Assembly: GCA_963921935.1 (NCBI GenBank)
Contig: OY998176.1
Location: 90,770,910-90,834,909 of the forward strand
Source: Galeruca laticollis
Taxonomy: Eukaryota > Arthropoda > Insecta > Coleoptera > Chrysomelidae
Length of the DNA: 64,000 bases
Direction: 5' to 3'
Made by a program: the position numbers and the translations under genes. Below, one piece after another: positions 22,201 through 31,361 of the stretch. Under the pieces are notes generated by a model, which saw only the letters and a list, made by a program, of their open reading frames with translations, had not been told where the DNA came from and did not search any database. The number at the start of each line of letters is the position of its first letter. The stretch's first letter is position 1.

Positions 22201-22403
22201 TATTATTTACCGTTTCTTTTATCTTAAACCGTACACAAATGCCAAGAAATGCTTCCGTAGAACACTGCTAGTGCCTTTATAACGCTTTCTCTGTGTAATT
22301 CTCACCGTACTGCTAGTGAATTTTCGCTGATTTTCACAGGCGATCGCCGAAAACTATTAAAGCTTTGCACGTTAGGCTTGTAAGCGTAAAACATTTATTC
22401 TGT

Positions 22404-22409
22404 AATAAA
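22404..22409 (+). terminator. Polyadenylation signal in the LTR
   Basis: AATAAA within CTGTAATAAAGTGC, repeated at 32891-32896 in the 3' LTR, where it would be used. Confidence 0.55.
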
Positions 22410-22834
22410 GTGCTTTGGTCTGGGCAGTAATTTAATATAAATCGCAAATACTGAAGGGCTTTCATCAAAATTTATTTATAATTATATAGTTAAAGGGGTT
22501 CGTTTTATTTTCCTTTTTTTTCCCAAATTCTTTCGAAATCGAAATAAATTGTGAAATTTTATGAAGCACAGGTAGTTTCATTTTCCGATAGTGGTAAACA
22601 ATTAAAGCCTGTTTCCCACTTCGCACGGCATAGAGGTCAAAAAGAACAGCCCCTGGAATTACTTAACCTCCATCTGTTGCTACCCTGGTAACTCTTGACG
22701 CGACCATTTCCGAAAGTTCGGTGGAGTAAACCATCCCAAAAATCTGGCGCTCGAGAAAATCTGGTAGATAGTAAAGCCACGGGAGTTATAGTGACGTTCG
22801 TAATTCTTCTGAGGAAAGAAAGCACGTCACAAAA

Positions 22835-22847
22835 TGGCGACGACGAG
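22835..22847 (+). promoter_or_regulatory. Primer-binding site, tRNA-Ser-like
   Basis: TGGCGACGACGAG begins three bases after the LTR. The first nine bases fit the 3' end of an insect tRNA-Ser(GCT) as I remember it; the next bases do not, so the primer identity is tentative. Confidence 0.5.
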
Positions 22848-22854
22848 CAGGGAC

Positions 22855-23045
22855 TATTGTTGTAAGAAAATATAGGGACCGCTGTTGTAAGAAAAATACA
22901 GAAACCGTTGTTGTAGGAGCAAGGATCGTTATTGTAAGAGCAGATATCGTTGTCATTGAAGCAAGAACCGTAGTTGTAAGAGCAAATACCGTTGTTGAAG
23001 GAGCAGAGACCGTCGTTATAGAAACCGGAGCCGTTGTCGTAACTG
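22855..23045 (+). repeat. 21-bp degenerate tandem repeats in the gypsy leader
   Basis: About nine units around the consensus ACCGTTGTTGTAAGAGCAA, directly after the primer-binding site. The antisense frame stays open as a threonine-rich seven-residue repeat, which is a shadow of the tandem structure. Confidence 0.75.
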
Positions 23046-23429
23046 TATTAAGGATTTTCTTCCGCATATTGTGAATTATTTAGAGAATTTTGATGTTAAA
23101 ATTCCGAATCAGAAACACGAGTGTGTAAACCTTCATAAATCCATAATTAAAATTTTCAACCAACATTTCGAAAATCTCGTAGGATCTAATTTGGTAAATT
23201 CAGTGCGTGAAAGAATATATTTTGGAAGTTGCAATAAAATATTGCCGATAGAAATATCTTTCAAATTAGGGGAACCAGTTTCTTTTTTAGTCGTTTCTTG
23301 TTGTTAACGATAATTGCTTTCTTTTTTTTTAGTTTTGTTTGTTGTCAACTGAAATATTGAATTGTGATTGTTTTCAAAGAAGTAATTTTGCTAATGAAAT
23401 AGAATCAATAGATTTTACATGGAAATACT

Positions 23430-23900
23430 TTAATAATTATTATACCGGTTGTACCAATAAATAGGGATTACAATTTTCAGTATTAAATAGAAACAAAAGG
23501 TGATTTTTACTTAGACTTTTTATTTGCGAATATTTTAATAATTATTTACTGCTGGCAATAGTATATTATACCGGCTGTCCTACAATTTTGTTATCATCGT
23601 TCACTAGTGATAATAGTATTTTGAATAGGTATTGTAATTTTGGGTTTCGAATAGAAATCAAAGCCGATTTCAACTCAAAATTTGTGAAACAAAGGGTGAT
23701 TTTATTTACTGAGACTTTTCATTTGCTAATATTTTAATAATTATTTACTGTTAACAATAATATATTATACTGGTTGTCCTGCAATTTTGGTATCATCGTT
23801 CACTACTGACCATACAATTTTGAATAGATATTACAGTTATGGGTATCGAATAGAAATAAAAGCTGATTTTGACTTAGAATTTGTTTTCTAGAAAGTATCT
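23430..23900 (+). repeat. ~200-bp tandem repeat in the gypsy leader, 2-3 units
   Basis: TTTTAATAATTATTTACTG followed by ATATTATAC.GG.TGTCCT and ATCATCGTTCACTA occurs near 23530 and 23732. A partial, more diverged unit lies near 23430. The AAGCTGATTTTGACTTAGAAT-type segment also recurs. Confidence 0.75.
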
Positions 23901-24197
23901 TGGAGATTTCAATTTCTAAATTTACATTTGTATCTTGAGTTGTATTTCCTGTTGCGAGAAATTTTGTATTGGTTTCTACGTTTAAAGATCCGCCAAGTCT
24001 TAAGTTTTATTTTATTTTATCTGAAATACGAGATTGATTTGTTGTTGATTGAAGAAATTTTCTCTATTGTTGATTATCCTAACTGGACTTGTTTATTCGA
24101 GGTAACTAGTTTAAATTTTCGTCAACGAGAGCGAACCGGCGTTGGGTATTTTGCTTGTCTGGATATACCGACCGAGCCGATTTGAGGATTACATCTG

Positions 24198-25394
24198 ATG
24201 TCAACTAGTGAATACAGGGACTCCACGGATAGTCACGATAAACGTACATCCCCACAGGAAACCACTGATAAGCCGCTTGTGGGCTGGATTAATTCTCTAA
24301 AGAAAGAAGAACTCTCTGATGAGCTAACCAAGCGACAACTGTCTCCAACTGGATCCGTAAGAGAGAAGCGCCGACGACAAGCTAGTTTTCTAAAAAAATC
24401 ATCAGCTGTAGAAAGGAGTACTAATTCCGTTCCGGCTGGAGGCGAAGGGTTAAACCCAAGTAGTCCGGTAGCTCTAGAGCTTGACCGTATTGCAGTAACC
24501 ACTGGAGGCACGAGTTCCGTAATAACCATGACTACTACTACTACTCCCGTTACTTCTCCGTTGAATGTGCACGATTGGAAAGTATCCTTTGGAGATCGCG
24601 ATGATCCGGCAAATTTTCTGGAAGGACTGGAAGTAATTCGCACTGCTAAGAATGTGCCGTAAGATAAGTTACTACCGGTGTTACCCGAGTTCCTGTCTGG
24701 AGAACCAGCACTATGGTTCCGCAACAACCGAAGCCGATGGACAAACTGGAAGGATTTTGAAAGAGCTTTCCGCGTTTTCTTCTATCCGGTTAATTATGAA
24801 GTAGACCTAGAGGCGGAAATTAGCAAGCGTCTGCAAAGGAGGAATGAGGCGGCATCGGCATACATCACTGATCTACAAACTTTGATGCGTAGACATGGGA
24901 AACTCTCCGATGAACAACAAATAGCCTGGCTATATCGTAATCTGCTACCTGAATATCGACAGCAGAACCGTAAAACGGACTTTAAGGATTTTACTACTTT
25001 CTGTCAAGAGGTCAAGGAATTCGAGTCGCTACGAAAAGAACTCCAAAATATTCCTAGCACCAGTGGATGGCGAAGAGGAACAAATCCACGTTTTCCGCCA
25101 TCTAATACATCTCGGAATCCAAATGCAGCTTCCAGTCCGCCCCGAGAACCCATAACTAGTACCAGTAGCTCTCGCCCAGTTGATCCAGTTAGTCGAACAC
25201 CTATACCGGGAAATTCTAGTACACTGTGTTGGCGGTGTGGTGAGACAGGCCACGTCCGAGCAAACTGTAGAAATCCGCTGAAAATATTCTGTTCCCGCTG
25301 CCGAAGGAAGGAGTCCTTACCCGAGACTGTTCCTGTTCGAAGCCGGAAAACTAAACCGAAACTGTCCCGAAGGGAGGCCGTCACAGTTTCCTAA
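24198..25394 (+). pseudogene. gag: gypsy gag (capsid and nucleocapsid)
   Basis: The frame starts at an ATG (MSTSEYRDSTDSHDK) and continues through a TAA at 24660-24662 in the same frame. The capsid domain (Retrotrans_gag family) spans DPANFLEGLEVIRTAK, SGEPALWFRNNRSRW, WKDFERAFRVFF, RNEAASAYITDLQTLMRRHG and EYRQQNRKTDFKDF. A CCHC knuckle CWRCGETGHVRANC lies at 25227-25268. A second cluster FCSRC begins at 25287, but the frame then diverges from the expected knuckle, whose continuation (LTRDCSC) lies in the frame one base back; a one-base change near 25305 is the likely cause. Gag forms the particle and packages RNA. The stop and frame change inactivate it. Confidence 0.9.
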
Positions 25395-25461
25395 TCTTTT
25401 AGCCTCTCAAGAACATCCGACTTCCGAACCGTCAGATCCGCGACCCCAAATTGACGTCCAA

Positions 25462-28400
25462 ATGGAAAACTTCAAGTTTAAAGCCTTGCTGGACACAGGA
25501 GCTATCAGATCGTATGTGGGTGATACAGTAGCGAAGCAATTTTCCCAACGAAAGCGAACGATAAGTCATTCGACAAGAGCACGTTTAGCAAATGGAAATT
25601 TGGTTTCTATCACAGACATCTATGATCTGCAGCTTACGATAAATGACGTCATCATGGAGGAACCGTTGGAACACTTTTCAGGTTTGGTCGCTGATATGGT
25701 TCTTGGTCTTGATACACTGAAGAAGTATAATTTCTGCTTAGAACTAGGTACAGGGAAGATCTACCAGGACGGAAAGCTAGTAAACTGTCAAGAACCAGAT
25801 ACACTGTCCTCTCCCATAGGAATCATTGACACAGTAATGCCACCGCCAGGGGAGAATAATCATGGGTTGTCCTGCGAAATGACCGTTACTGACACCGCTA
25901 GTTCCATTTTTACTGATAATGATACTGCGAGGAAAAATGGTGCTGTTACAGATACCGCAAGAGTAAGCTTTACTGATACTGAATATCCTCTAGGAGAAAC
26001 TGATAGGATATTGACCAATATCTCCCAGTCAGCCTTGAACGGACCCGAAGCCGAAGGTGATGAAAGGAGATCTGATACTGAATATCCTCTAGGAGAAACT
26101 GATAGGATATTGACTGATATCTCCCAGTCAGCCTTGAACGGACCCGAAGCCGAAGGTGATGGAGGGAGATCTGATACTGAATATCCTCTAGGAGAAACTG
26201 ATAGGATATTGACTGATATCTCCCAGTCAGCCTTGAACGGACCCGAAGCCGAAGGTGATGGAGAGAGATGTGATACTGAATATTCTCGAGTGAAACCTGA
26301 TAGGATATTGACTGATATCTCCCAGTCAGCCTTGAACGGACCCGAAGCCGAAGGTGATGGAGGGAGATCTGATACTGAATATTCTCGAGTGAAACCTGAT
26401 AGGATAATGACTGATATCTCCCAGTCAGCCGTGGAAAGATCCCAAGGTGATAGAGGGAGATCTAGTATAGAATATCCTCGAGAATCCGCTGTTAGAAGAA
26501 TCTGCAAAGATGTAAACTCTGATAACAATACTGATAACTGCCAGGAACTTGGAACATTTACCGGCTTGACCCGGTCTGATTTAGGAGAGTTTGATAACAG
26601 TAGGGAGTTACTTACCGAAGAATCTCCCATAGAAACTATAACGCCGTTACAGGACCGAAACCTAACAGGAGTACAAGAGGAAACGTTGAGAAGATTCCTC
26701 GACATGGAATTACCGAAATTTGAGGAAGTTCAAGGACCGACAGACCTAGTGCAACACGAGATCCACCTACTGCACTCAACTCCAATCAAGCAACGATACC
26801 GTCCACAGAACCCAAGGATGCAAGAGATTTATAACGCTGAAGTGGACCTGATGCTGAAGGAAAGGGTGATAGAACCCTCGAGCAGTCCGTGGAGTTCTCC
26901 GGTGGTAATCGTCAAGAAAAAGGATGGGGAAAACCGTTTCTGCATTGACTTTCGGAAGGTGAATGATGTCACAAGGAAGGCCGCCTAACCTCTACCATTC
27001 ATAAATGCTATCCTGGATGAATTGCGACGCGCAAAGTATATCTCCAGTCTAGATCTGAAGAGTGAATATTGGCAAGTCCCTTTAGCTCCAGAAAGTAAAC
27101 CCATCACTGCATTTACCGTGCCAGGGCGTGGACTTTTCCATTTCACAGTTATGCCGTTTGGTCTACATTCAGCGACGGCCACCTTTCAGCGACTAGTAGA
27201 TCGAATTATCGGACCTGATTTGGATCCGCATGCATTCGCCTATTTGGATGACATTATTGTACTAGGAGAAACGTTCGAAGAACACCTGAAAAATCTAGGT
27301 GAGGTTTTCCACCGACACCGAGACGCCAAGCTGAAAATAAACCCAGAAAAATGCCATTTCTGTTTACCATCCATGAAATATTTAGGTCATGTCATTACCG
27401 GAGAAGGTATCAGTACCGATCTCGAGAAAGTAGAGAGTATTTTGAAGTTTGCAGCTCCACGAAACGTCCGTGAGCTACGAAGATTTTTGGGAGTAGCCTC
27501 TTGGTACCGCCGTTTTGTGCCCTCGTTTTCTCAGACAGTAGCTCCGTTAACCAAGTTACTACGTAAGGCACACCGCTGGAAATGGACTGAAGAACAATAA
27601 TGTGCTTTTGCCAGAATCAAGACCTGTTTGTCTGAAGCGCCTGTTTTAAGTTGCCCAGATTTCAGTCTACCGTTTACGCTGCAAACCGATGCTTCCGAAC
27701 ATGGATTAGGGGTGGCCCTGACGCAACAGATAGATGGTAATGAACATGTGATAGCTTACGCGAGCCGAACCCTGAGTCCAGCTGAAAACAACTACTCAGT
27801 GACAGAAAAAGAATGCCTTGCCATAGTGTGGGGGATTGATAAGATGCGCCCCTATCTAGAAGGCTATCATTTCACGGTGGTAACTGACCACCAGTCCTTA
27901 CGATGGCTGCATTCTATATCTAGTCCATCTGGTCGTCTAGCCCGCTGGAGTATATTTTTGCAACAATACGATTTCGAGTTCAAATACAGAAGAGGTGCCA
28001 TGAACCGAGTAGCTGATGCACTGTCTAGGAACCCGCTGCCGGACACTCCTGTGCAATCAGCGGAAGTGTGCATAGCCGATATTCCAGAGGAATGTTCCTG
28101 GTACCGAAACAAGAAAGAGGAAGTGTTGAGAGACCCAGATAAATTTCCCGATTACTGCATCAAAGAAGGACGAATGTACCGACATTTTTGGGACCTGAAT
28201 GATCTGAGTGAGCCTGAACTGTCTGACCCGCGGAAGCTGTGTGTGACGAAGTCACAAAGATCCCGTGTTTTACAGGAAAATCACGATGCCCCTACCGCCG
28301 GACACTTAGGGATTGCAAAAACAATAGCGAAGATTGCTAAGATGTACTACTGGCCAGGAATGTTTAGGGACATAACCAGGTACGTCCGTGGCTGTATGCA

Positions 28401-29370
28401 ATGCTTAAAGTACAAACCGTCTCAGCAGCAGTTAGCTGGGAAAATGCAACCGTCCCGAAACCGACGTCCATGGGAAACTGTTAGCACCGATATCGTTGGA
28501 CCGCTGCCGCGCAGTAAAAACGGAAACTGCTACATAGTCATGTTCCAGGACCGTTTCACAAAATGGGTACAGTGTAAACCGATCAGAAAAGCGACCGCTA
28601 GCTCGATAATTAACACTTTTTACGAAGAAGTTCTGACCACGTTTGGATGTCCTCGCACCGTATTATCAGACAATGGGACACAATATGATAGTAAGCTCTT
28701 TAAGGAAACGTTGAGAGGCTTAGGAATACCCCATCGATTCCCCCCGCCATATACACCACAAGCTAATCCTGTTGAAAGAGCTAACCGTACTTTAAACACC
28801 ATGATAGCTCAGTATTGTGAACAAGACCACCGAGATTGGGATCTGAGAATATCCGACCTGAAGTTTGCGATTAATAACTCTAAGCACGACTCTACCGGCT
28901 TTTCTCCCGCCTTTCTCAATTTCGGAAGAGATCTGGACGTCCCGAATACACTACGCCGAGAAGTGGAACAAGATCAGGCGAAAGAAGAATCTGAAACACC
29001 CAATGATGCCGGAAATGCCGAAAATGAAGTCTCTGAACAGCACTTACTTAGCTTGAACAAATTGCAAGAATGTTTCGAGCTAGTCCGACTGAATCTGTCT
29101 AGAGCCTTTACGACGCAAAGCCGATATTACAATCTACGCCGCCGGGACTGGAGATGTACGGTAGGTGATTCGGTAATGAAAAAAGAACATACCCTGTCAT
29201 CCGCCGCAGACCATGTGGCCGCGAAACTTGCCCCGAAATATTCCGGTCCGTATAAAGTAGTGAAAGTTCTATCCCCCGTTGTGTACGATTTAAAAGATGC
29301 ACAAGGCAGGCGTTATTATCGGATACATATTAAAGACTTGAAACCGATTTCGGGAAAAGCTAGTAATTAG
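25462..29370 (+). pseudogene. pol: gypsy pol: protease, reverse transcriptase, RNase H, integrase
   Basis: One frame, open upstream to about 25282 and overlapping gag, carries all domains. The protease has KALLDTGAIRSYV with the catalytic D-T-G. A long linker includes 99-bp repeats. The reverse transcriptase shows RFCIDFRKVND, SLDLKSEYWQV, TVMPFGLHSA and AYLDDIIVLG (YLDD at 27241-27252). RNase H shows LQTDASEHGLGVAL and VTDHQSLRWL. Integrase has an HHCC finger (H...H...CMQC), the catalytic set in VSTDIVGPL, LSDNGTQYDS and NPVERANRTL, and a GPY/F-type end (KYSGPYKVVKVL). TAA codons at 26986-26988 and 27598-27600 lie in frame and abolish function. Gag and pol are offset by one base, so minus-one frameshifting is likely. 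Confidence 0.95.
25970..26460 (+). repeat. 99-bp (33-codon) tandem repeats within pol, about five units
   Basis: The unit encodes EYPLGETDRILTDISQSALN plus GPEAEGDGGRSDT. The last two units switch to EYSRVKPDRI. The period keeps the pol frame open. They lie between protease and reverse transcriptase, where gypsy elements normally have a short linker. Confidence 0.9.
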
Positions 29371-29381
29371 TACTTTTCAGA
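29371..29381 (+). promoter_or_regulatory. Splice acceptor just before accessory ORF A
   Basis: TACTTTTCAG|A lies between the pol stop codon and the ATG at 29382. It is a good polypyrimidine-AG acceptor whose only downstream product would be ORF A. Confidence 0.5.
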
Positions 29382-30167
29382 ATGAAACCGAACTATGAAG
29401 TACCGCCTCTTGGGAATGATCCCGCACTTCTCCGAAACCTGGTAACAGACCGAGCCGAACGACCTCAGCCAGAAAGAAGCCGAGATACCCAGGTACGGAA
29501 ATGTACCACAGAAGTAAGAGAACACCTGCAACGGGAAGAAGAGATCATAGATCTGACTTCCCCTGTGACCAGCCCCGCAGCTTCTCCCTCGCCTGTTACC
29601 TCGACGTTCCCGGAAACGCCCCTGTTCCCGGAAGATTTTGTCCCGACCTGGGAGGACGTGTCGGACTTTGAATTCGGTTTCGAATGGGTACCGGATACCG
29701 AGCGTTCCTCCATGGAAGACCTGATGGCTGTAGCGCCGTATGTTCCGGGCAACACACCGCCGCCGTCACCCCCCTATCCGGAAGCCGGCACGTATGTGGA
29801 GACGGTCACGCTGGAAACCGTTATCCGGAGAGAGATAATCCTGCCGGCAGAGGATTATGAATGGGTCAAGTGCAGCGAAGAAATTACCCAACGGTACGAT
29901 GTCCAATACGCCTTCGACCCATTATTTCCGCCGCCTCCTGCCCCATCTGTTCCACCCCGGTTGGTAGCAGGTCCAACGGAACAACAACGGCTGATTTCCT
30001 TCGCCCTCCAACAAGCCAAGGACCATCCGTGGCCGACTGAATGGGTCAACCGTAGCCGTCCATTCCGGCCCGGAAATTCCGATCCGCGACGTTGGTGTAG
30101 GGTGTACCTATTCGATGACCAAGGGGTTCTGCGTAAGGTATACCTACCGCCGGTTAACGAACGCTAG
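29382..30167 (+). CDS. Accessory ORF A of the gypsy element, proline-rich, unknown function
   Basis: This is an intact 261-codon frame starting 11 bases after the pol stop. The protein begins MKPNYEVPPLGNDP and has an S/T/P-rich acidic middle (DLTSPVTSPAASPSP; PTWEDVSDFEFGFEWVPD) and several polyproline stretches (GNTPPPSPPYPEA, FPPPPAPSVPPR). It ends with a more basic segment, SRPFRPGNSDPRRWCRVYLF then DDQGVLRKVYLPP. There is no signal peptide, transmembrane helix, furin-like site or coiled coil, so it is not an envelope protein. I recognise no family. A splice acceptor right before the ATG suggests expression from a subgenomic mRNA. It is the only pol-downstream frame here, with ORF B, that lacks any stop. 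Confidence 0.7.
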   Translation: MKPNYEVPPLGNDPALLRNLVTDRAERPQPERSRDTQVRKCTTEVREHLQREEEIIDLTSPVTSPAASPSPVTSTFPETPLFPEDFVPTWEDVSDFEFGFEWVPDTERSSMEDLMAVAPYVPGNTPPPSPPYPEAGTYVETVTLETVIRREIILPAEDYEWVKCSEEITQRYDVQYAFDPLFPPPPAPSVPPRLVAGPTEQQRLISFALQQAKDHPWPTEWVNRSRPFRPGNSDPRRWCRVYLFDDQGVLRKVYLPPVNER

Positions 30168-30361
30168 CACTGTGTGAGTGCGTCCGCGTGTTCTGTGTAG
30201 GATTTTTTTTAGTTCTTTGTAATTAGGGGATATTTTGAAGAATTTTCTTTTGTTTTATGGGGAGAACCGTTTGAACCTAGTGTCAGTCAGACTCACGTTG
30301 AGTGTAGCACTTCCCGCACCCGAAACTTTGTTCGTGCATACAGTTCCGGCTAGAATTGAAC

Positions 30362-30378
30362 TGTCTTTATGTTTATAG
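30362..30378 (+). promoter_or_regulatory. Splice acceptor before accessory ORF B
   Basis: TGTCTTTATGTTTATAG|AT, AG at 30377-30378. Splicing here would remove the first ATG (30369) and leave the ATG at 30405, which has a good context (ACACCATGGG). Confidence 0.45.
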
Positions 30379-30404
30379 ATTTTCGGCCTCTTACTCTATA
30401 CACC

Positions 30405-31199
30405 ATGGGTTCCGAGTCCTCATTTGAAGTGTTAGACATATCTGGGATGGAGAGTTGGGATGAAGATGACCTCCCGCCCGAATCGGCCCCGCCAGAGGAC
30501 CTACCTAGTGCCAATCTAGATACGACCGCCGGACCGTCAGTCCAAGTAACGCAGGGTGTGAGCCCGGTGCCCGAGTGTAACGAAATGGACCCGGAGATTC
30601 CTGCAGCGCCCAGTACGTCCTCGTTACTAGACAAAATACCGGAAGAAATTAGACGAGAAAGCGGTCAGAAGTCCAGCTATACATGCCAGTTATCGAGCGA
30701 ACCAACATGCGATGACATTTACTTGCCCATTGAGAGGGATCTATGTTGGAAATGTGGATATCCCGGACACCACCGTGACGCTTGTACTCGCAGAAAAGCT
30801 ATCCTATTCTGCTCCCGTTGCGGACGTTTTGGTCAGATGTCCCGAGATTGTTTGTGCAAGATGCCGACAGTTAGGACTACTGTTATGAAGCCGTCCTTAC
30901 GTTGTTCCCGCTGGAATCAACCGTCTGTAAGCCGAGCTACTTGCCGATCCATGTCCCGTTCTTCACCTGAGCCGGGAAGACGCTCTGTAGCAACTCAAGC
31001 ACTCATAGTTTCCCGATCCCGCCGAGATGTTGGCATTCAATGCAACCTATGTGACTGTTCCCCGGAAACTCCAGAAAACATCACCGGCGTTCGTCAGCGG
31101 TACTCGATGCTTCGGAACCGCCCCACCTGTAGAGGAGTGAGGCAACGCTCTTCTCGCCCGTATCCAAGTCTGAGTACGAGGAGTTCCAGACTCCAGTAA
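30405..31199 (+). CDS. Accessory ORF B of the gypsy element, with two gag-like zinc knuckles
   Basis: I choose the ATG at 30405 (MGSESSFEVLDISGMESW) over that at 30369 because of its better context and the acceptor between them; the protein is about 264 residues. An acidic N-terminal region (DEDDLPPESAPPEDLP) is followed by a knuckle pair. The first is a canonical CCHC, CWKCGYPGHHRDAC (30744-30785). The second is CSRCGRFGQMSRDC (30810-30851), which has Q where the zinc-binding His should be. The C-terminal third is rich in Arg and Ser (SRSRRDVGIQCNLCDC). The knuckles closely resemble those of this element's own gag, including FCSRC and RDC.C. It probably binds nucleic acid; its function in the element is unknown. 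Confidence 0.7.
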   Translation: MGSESSFEVLDISGMESWDEDDLPPESAPPEDLPSANLDTTAGPSVQVTQGVSPVPECNEMDPEIPAAPSTSSLLDKIPEEIRRESGQKSSYTCQLSSEPTCDDIYLPIERDLCWKCGYPGHHRDACTRRKAILFCSRCGRFGQMSRDCLCKMPTVRTTVMKPSLRCSRWNQPSVSRATCRSMSRSSPEPGRRSVATQALIVSRSRRDVGIQCNLCDCSPETPENITGVRQRYSMLRNRPTCRGVRQRSSRPYPSLSTRSSRLQ

Positions 31200-31346
31200 C
31201 GCCAGCGAGGTTTGGAATCCACTCCGCTGCAAGTTTTCTTGGGTAAAGAAGTTTAGTCTTGTGTGAAAAATATTCGTTTTAGGTTTAGATTGAAAAAAAA
31301 AATATATAATGCAAGCTTCACTTTCACTTATTAATTTTTTTTTACC

Positions 31347-31361
31347 GAAGAAAGAGGGGGA
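31347..31361 (+). promoter_or_regulatory. Polypurine tract
   Basis: GAAGAAAGAGGGGGA directly precedes the 3' LTR; it would prime plus-strand synthesis. Confidence 0.85.

Larger units (their letters stand above)
20875..22831 (+). repeat. 5' LTR of the gypsy element
   Basis: 1,957 bp, starting TGTAAC and ending GTCACA. It contains a TATA box, a strong splice donor, six copies of a short dyad motif, a 274-bp internal duplication and an AATAAA. It matches 31362-33320 along its whole length with scattered substitutions and small indels. Confidence 0.95.

Noticed and set aside
22786..23067. Threonine-rich minus-strand ORF in the gypsy leader
   Set aside because: It is only the antisense reading of the 21-bp tandem repeats.
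25860..26705. 281-codon antisense ORF opposite pol
   Set aside because: It arises because the 99-bp repeats are multiples of three and keep the antisense frame open. No start context or domain.
29382..31199. Envelope gene of an errantivirus-like element
   Set aside because: Neither ORF has a signal peptide, transmembrane helix or cleavage motif, and one has nucleocapsid-type zinc knuckles.
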